From contig CAWKOX010000007.1 in assembly GCA_963851095.1 (NCBI GenBank), forward strand, positions 124,001 to 188,000: 64,000 nt of DNA, read 5' to 3'. The position numbers and the translations under genes were made by a program. The notes beneath the pieces were generated by a model. It was not told the origin of the DNA. It worked only from the letters and a program-made list of their open reading frames with translations, and did no database searches. Below, in pieces: positions 63,715 to 64,000 of the stretch (positions are counted from its first letter, which is position 1; each line of letters starts with the position of its first letter). The stretch is from Oleispira sp963851095. GTDB taxonomy: Bacteria; Pseudomonadota; Gammaproteobacteria; Pseudomonadales; Oceanobacteraceae.

Positions 63715-64000
63715 TTAAAAATAACCCAGCTTCTTAGCTTTATTGATGGCTTGAGTACGATTTTTAACTTGAAGCTTTTCGTAGATATTATGCAGGTGCC
63801 ATTTAAGTGTGCCCTGCGATATATTCAATTCACTCGCCAATTCTTTGGTTGGGTTACCGGATTCGGCCAATTGAATAACGTGTATTTCCTTTTTAGTGAG
63901 TTTCTCAACGTGATCTGACTGCTCAGATCGATTGCCTTGTAATACTTTCCGCAACTTAATGATGAACTGTCTGATGTCTTTTGATTGTGCTTTATTACTG
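63715..64000 (-). CDS. C-terminal part of a LuxR-family regulator, cut by the window edge
   Basis: The frame is open to the right edge, so about 94 C-terminal residues are seen; the TTG at 63954 is unlikely to be the start. A LuxR/NarL helix-turn-helix is clear: LTKKEIHVIQLAESGNPTKE, then LASELNISQGTLKWHLHNIY and EKLQVKNRTQAINKAKKLG. The close spacing and sequence are like the C-terminus of MalT-type large regulators. Target unknown. Confidence 0.88.
   Translation of the reverse strand, partial: SNKAQSKDIRQFIIKLRKVLQGNRSEQSDHVEKLTKKEIHVIQLAESGNPTKELASELNISQGTLKWHLHNIYEKLQVKNRTQAINKAKKLGYF

Noticed and set aside
1..64000. CRISPR arrays, tRNA or rRNA genes, insertion sequences
   Set aside because: No regularly spaced long repeats, no cloverleaf or rRNA-like segments and no transposase-like frames were found on reading both strands.

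Overview
The window reads as chromosomal DNA of a moderately AT-rich marine gammaproteobacterium, most likely an Oceanospirillales-type organism related to Oleispira, Thalassolituus or Bermanella. This rests on gene content: ectoine synthesis with the dedicated aspartokinase, an AlkB/XylM-type membrane hydroxylase, NorR-Hmp, paired bacterioferritins, MSHA-like pilin and CcoG. It is inference, not a database match. No rRNA, tRNA, CRISPR array, insertion sequence or phage gene was recognised.

Layout. 1-2.9 kb: end of a giant AAA+ ATPase gene, a zinc-ribbon partner and a lone type IV pilin with an apparent ATT start. 2.9-6.5 kb: nitric oxide defence, with NorR divergent from a sigma-54 promoter driving a small membrane protein and flavohemoglobin. 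6.6-11.7 kb: a Cus/Czc-type metal-efflux operon carrying about seven reading-frame breaks and no outer-membrane factor. 11.7-18.2 kb: an ECF sigma/anti-sigma pair, a DUF4331 protein, lipoprotein, TPR protein and HupE/UreJ-like membrane protein, joined by a shared two-block promoter motif, next to a secreted c-type cytochrome. 18.3-19.7 kb: a helical chemoreceptor-like protein and a diiron ODP-type protein. 19.7-23.4 kb: TetR regulator, ferredoxin reductase and CrtI-like oxidoreductase. 23.4-26.1 kb: molybdate transport (modC frameshifted). 26.1-28.2 kb: NAD(P)-binding protein, Bfd and two complementary bacterioferritin subunits. 28.3-30.9 kb: a betaine-type binding protein coupled to a histidine kinase. 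31-34.1 kb: CcoG and a PAS/sigma-54 activator with a matching promoter and upstream site. 34.1-38.8 kb: two small unknowns, NdpA, a DnaA-box-bearing gap and topoisomerase III. 38.8-42.3 kb: AraC regulator, ferredoxin reductase and diiron hydroxylase, with 21-bp operator repeats. 42.4-48 kb: DMT exporter/MocR pair, MaoC-like protein, HPP protein/LysR pair. 48-53.7 kb: ectR, ectABC-ask and a TPR membrane protein. 53.7-62.1 kb: a heme-acquisition locus resembling Bacteroidetes hmu (HmuY, TonB receptor, ExbB-like and DUF2149 proteins, and a CobN-like protein with a signal peptide and C-terminal membrane anchor). 62-64 kb: a decayed TPR fragment, a lipoprotein and the end of a LuxR-type regulator.

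Most striking points: (i) the hmu-like locus, where a CobN homologue appears to be exported and is more likely a heme-handling HmuS than a cobalt chelatase; (ii) the ECF-DUF4331-HupE regulon defined by TGCATCCA-N15-CGTWTMWT promoters; (iii) the CcoG/PAS activator circuit; (iv) the iteron-like AraC operator at the hydroxylase operon; (v) division of labour between two bacterioferritin subunits; (vi) the decayed cus operon. Frameshifts are confined to the cus operon and modC, so real decay and local sequence error both remain possible.
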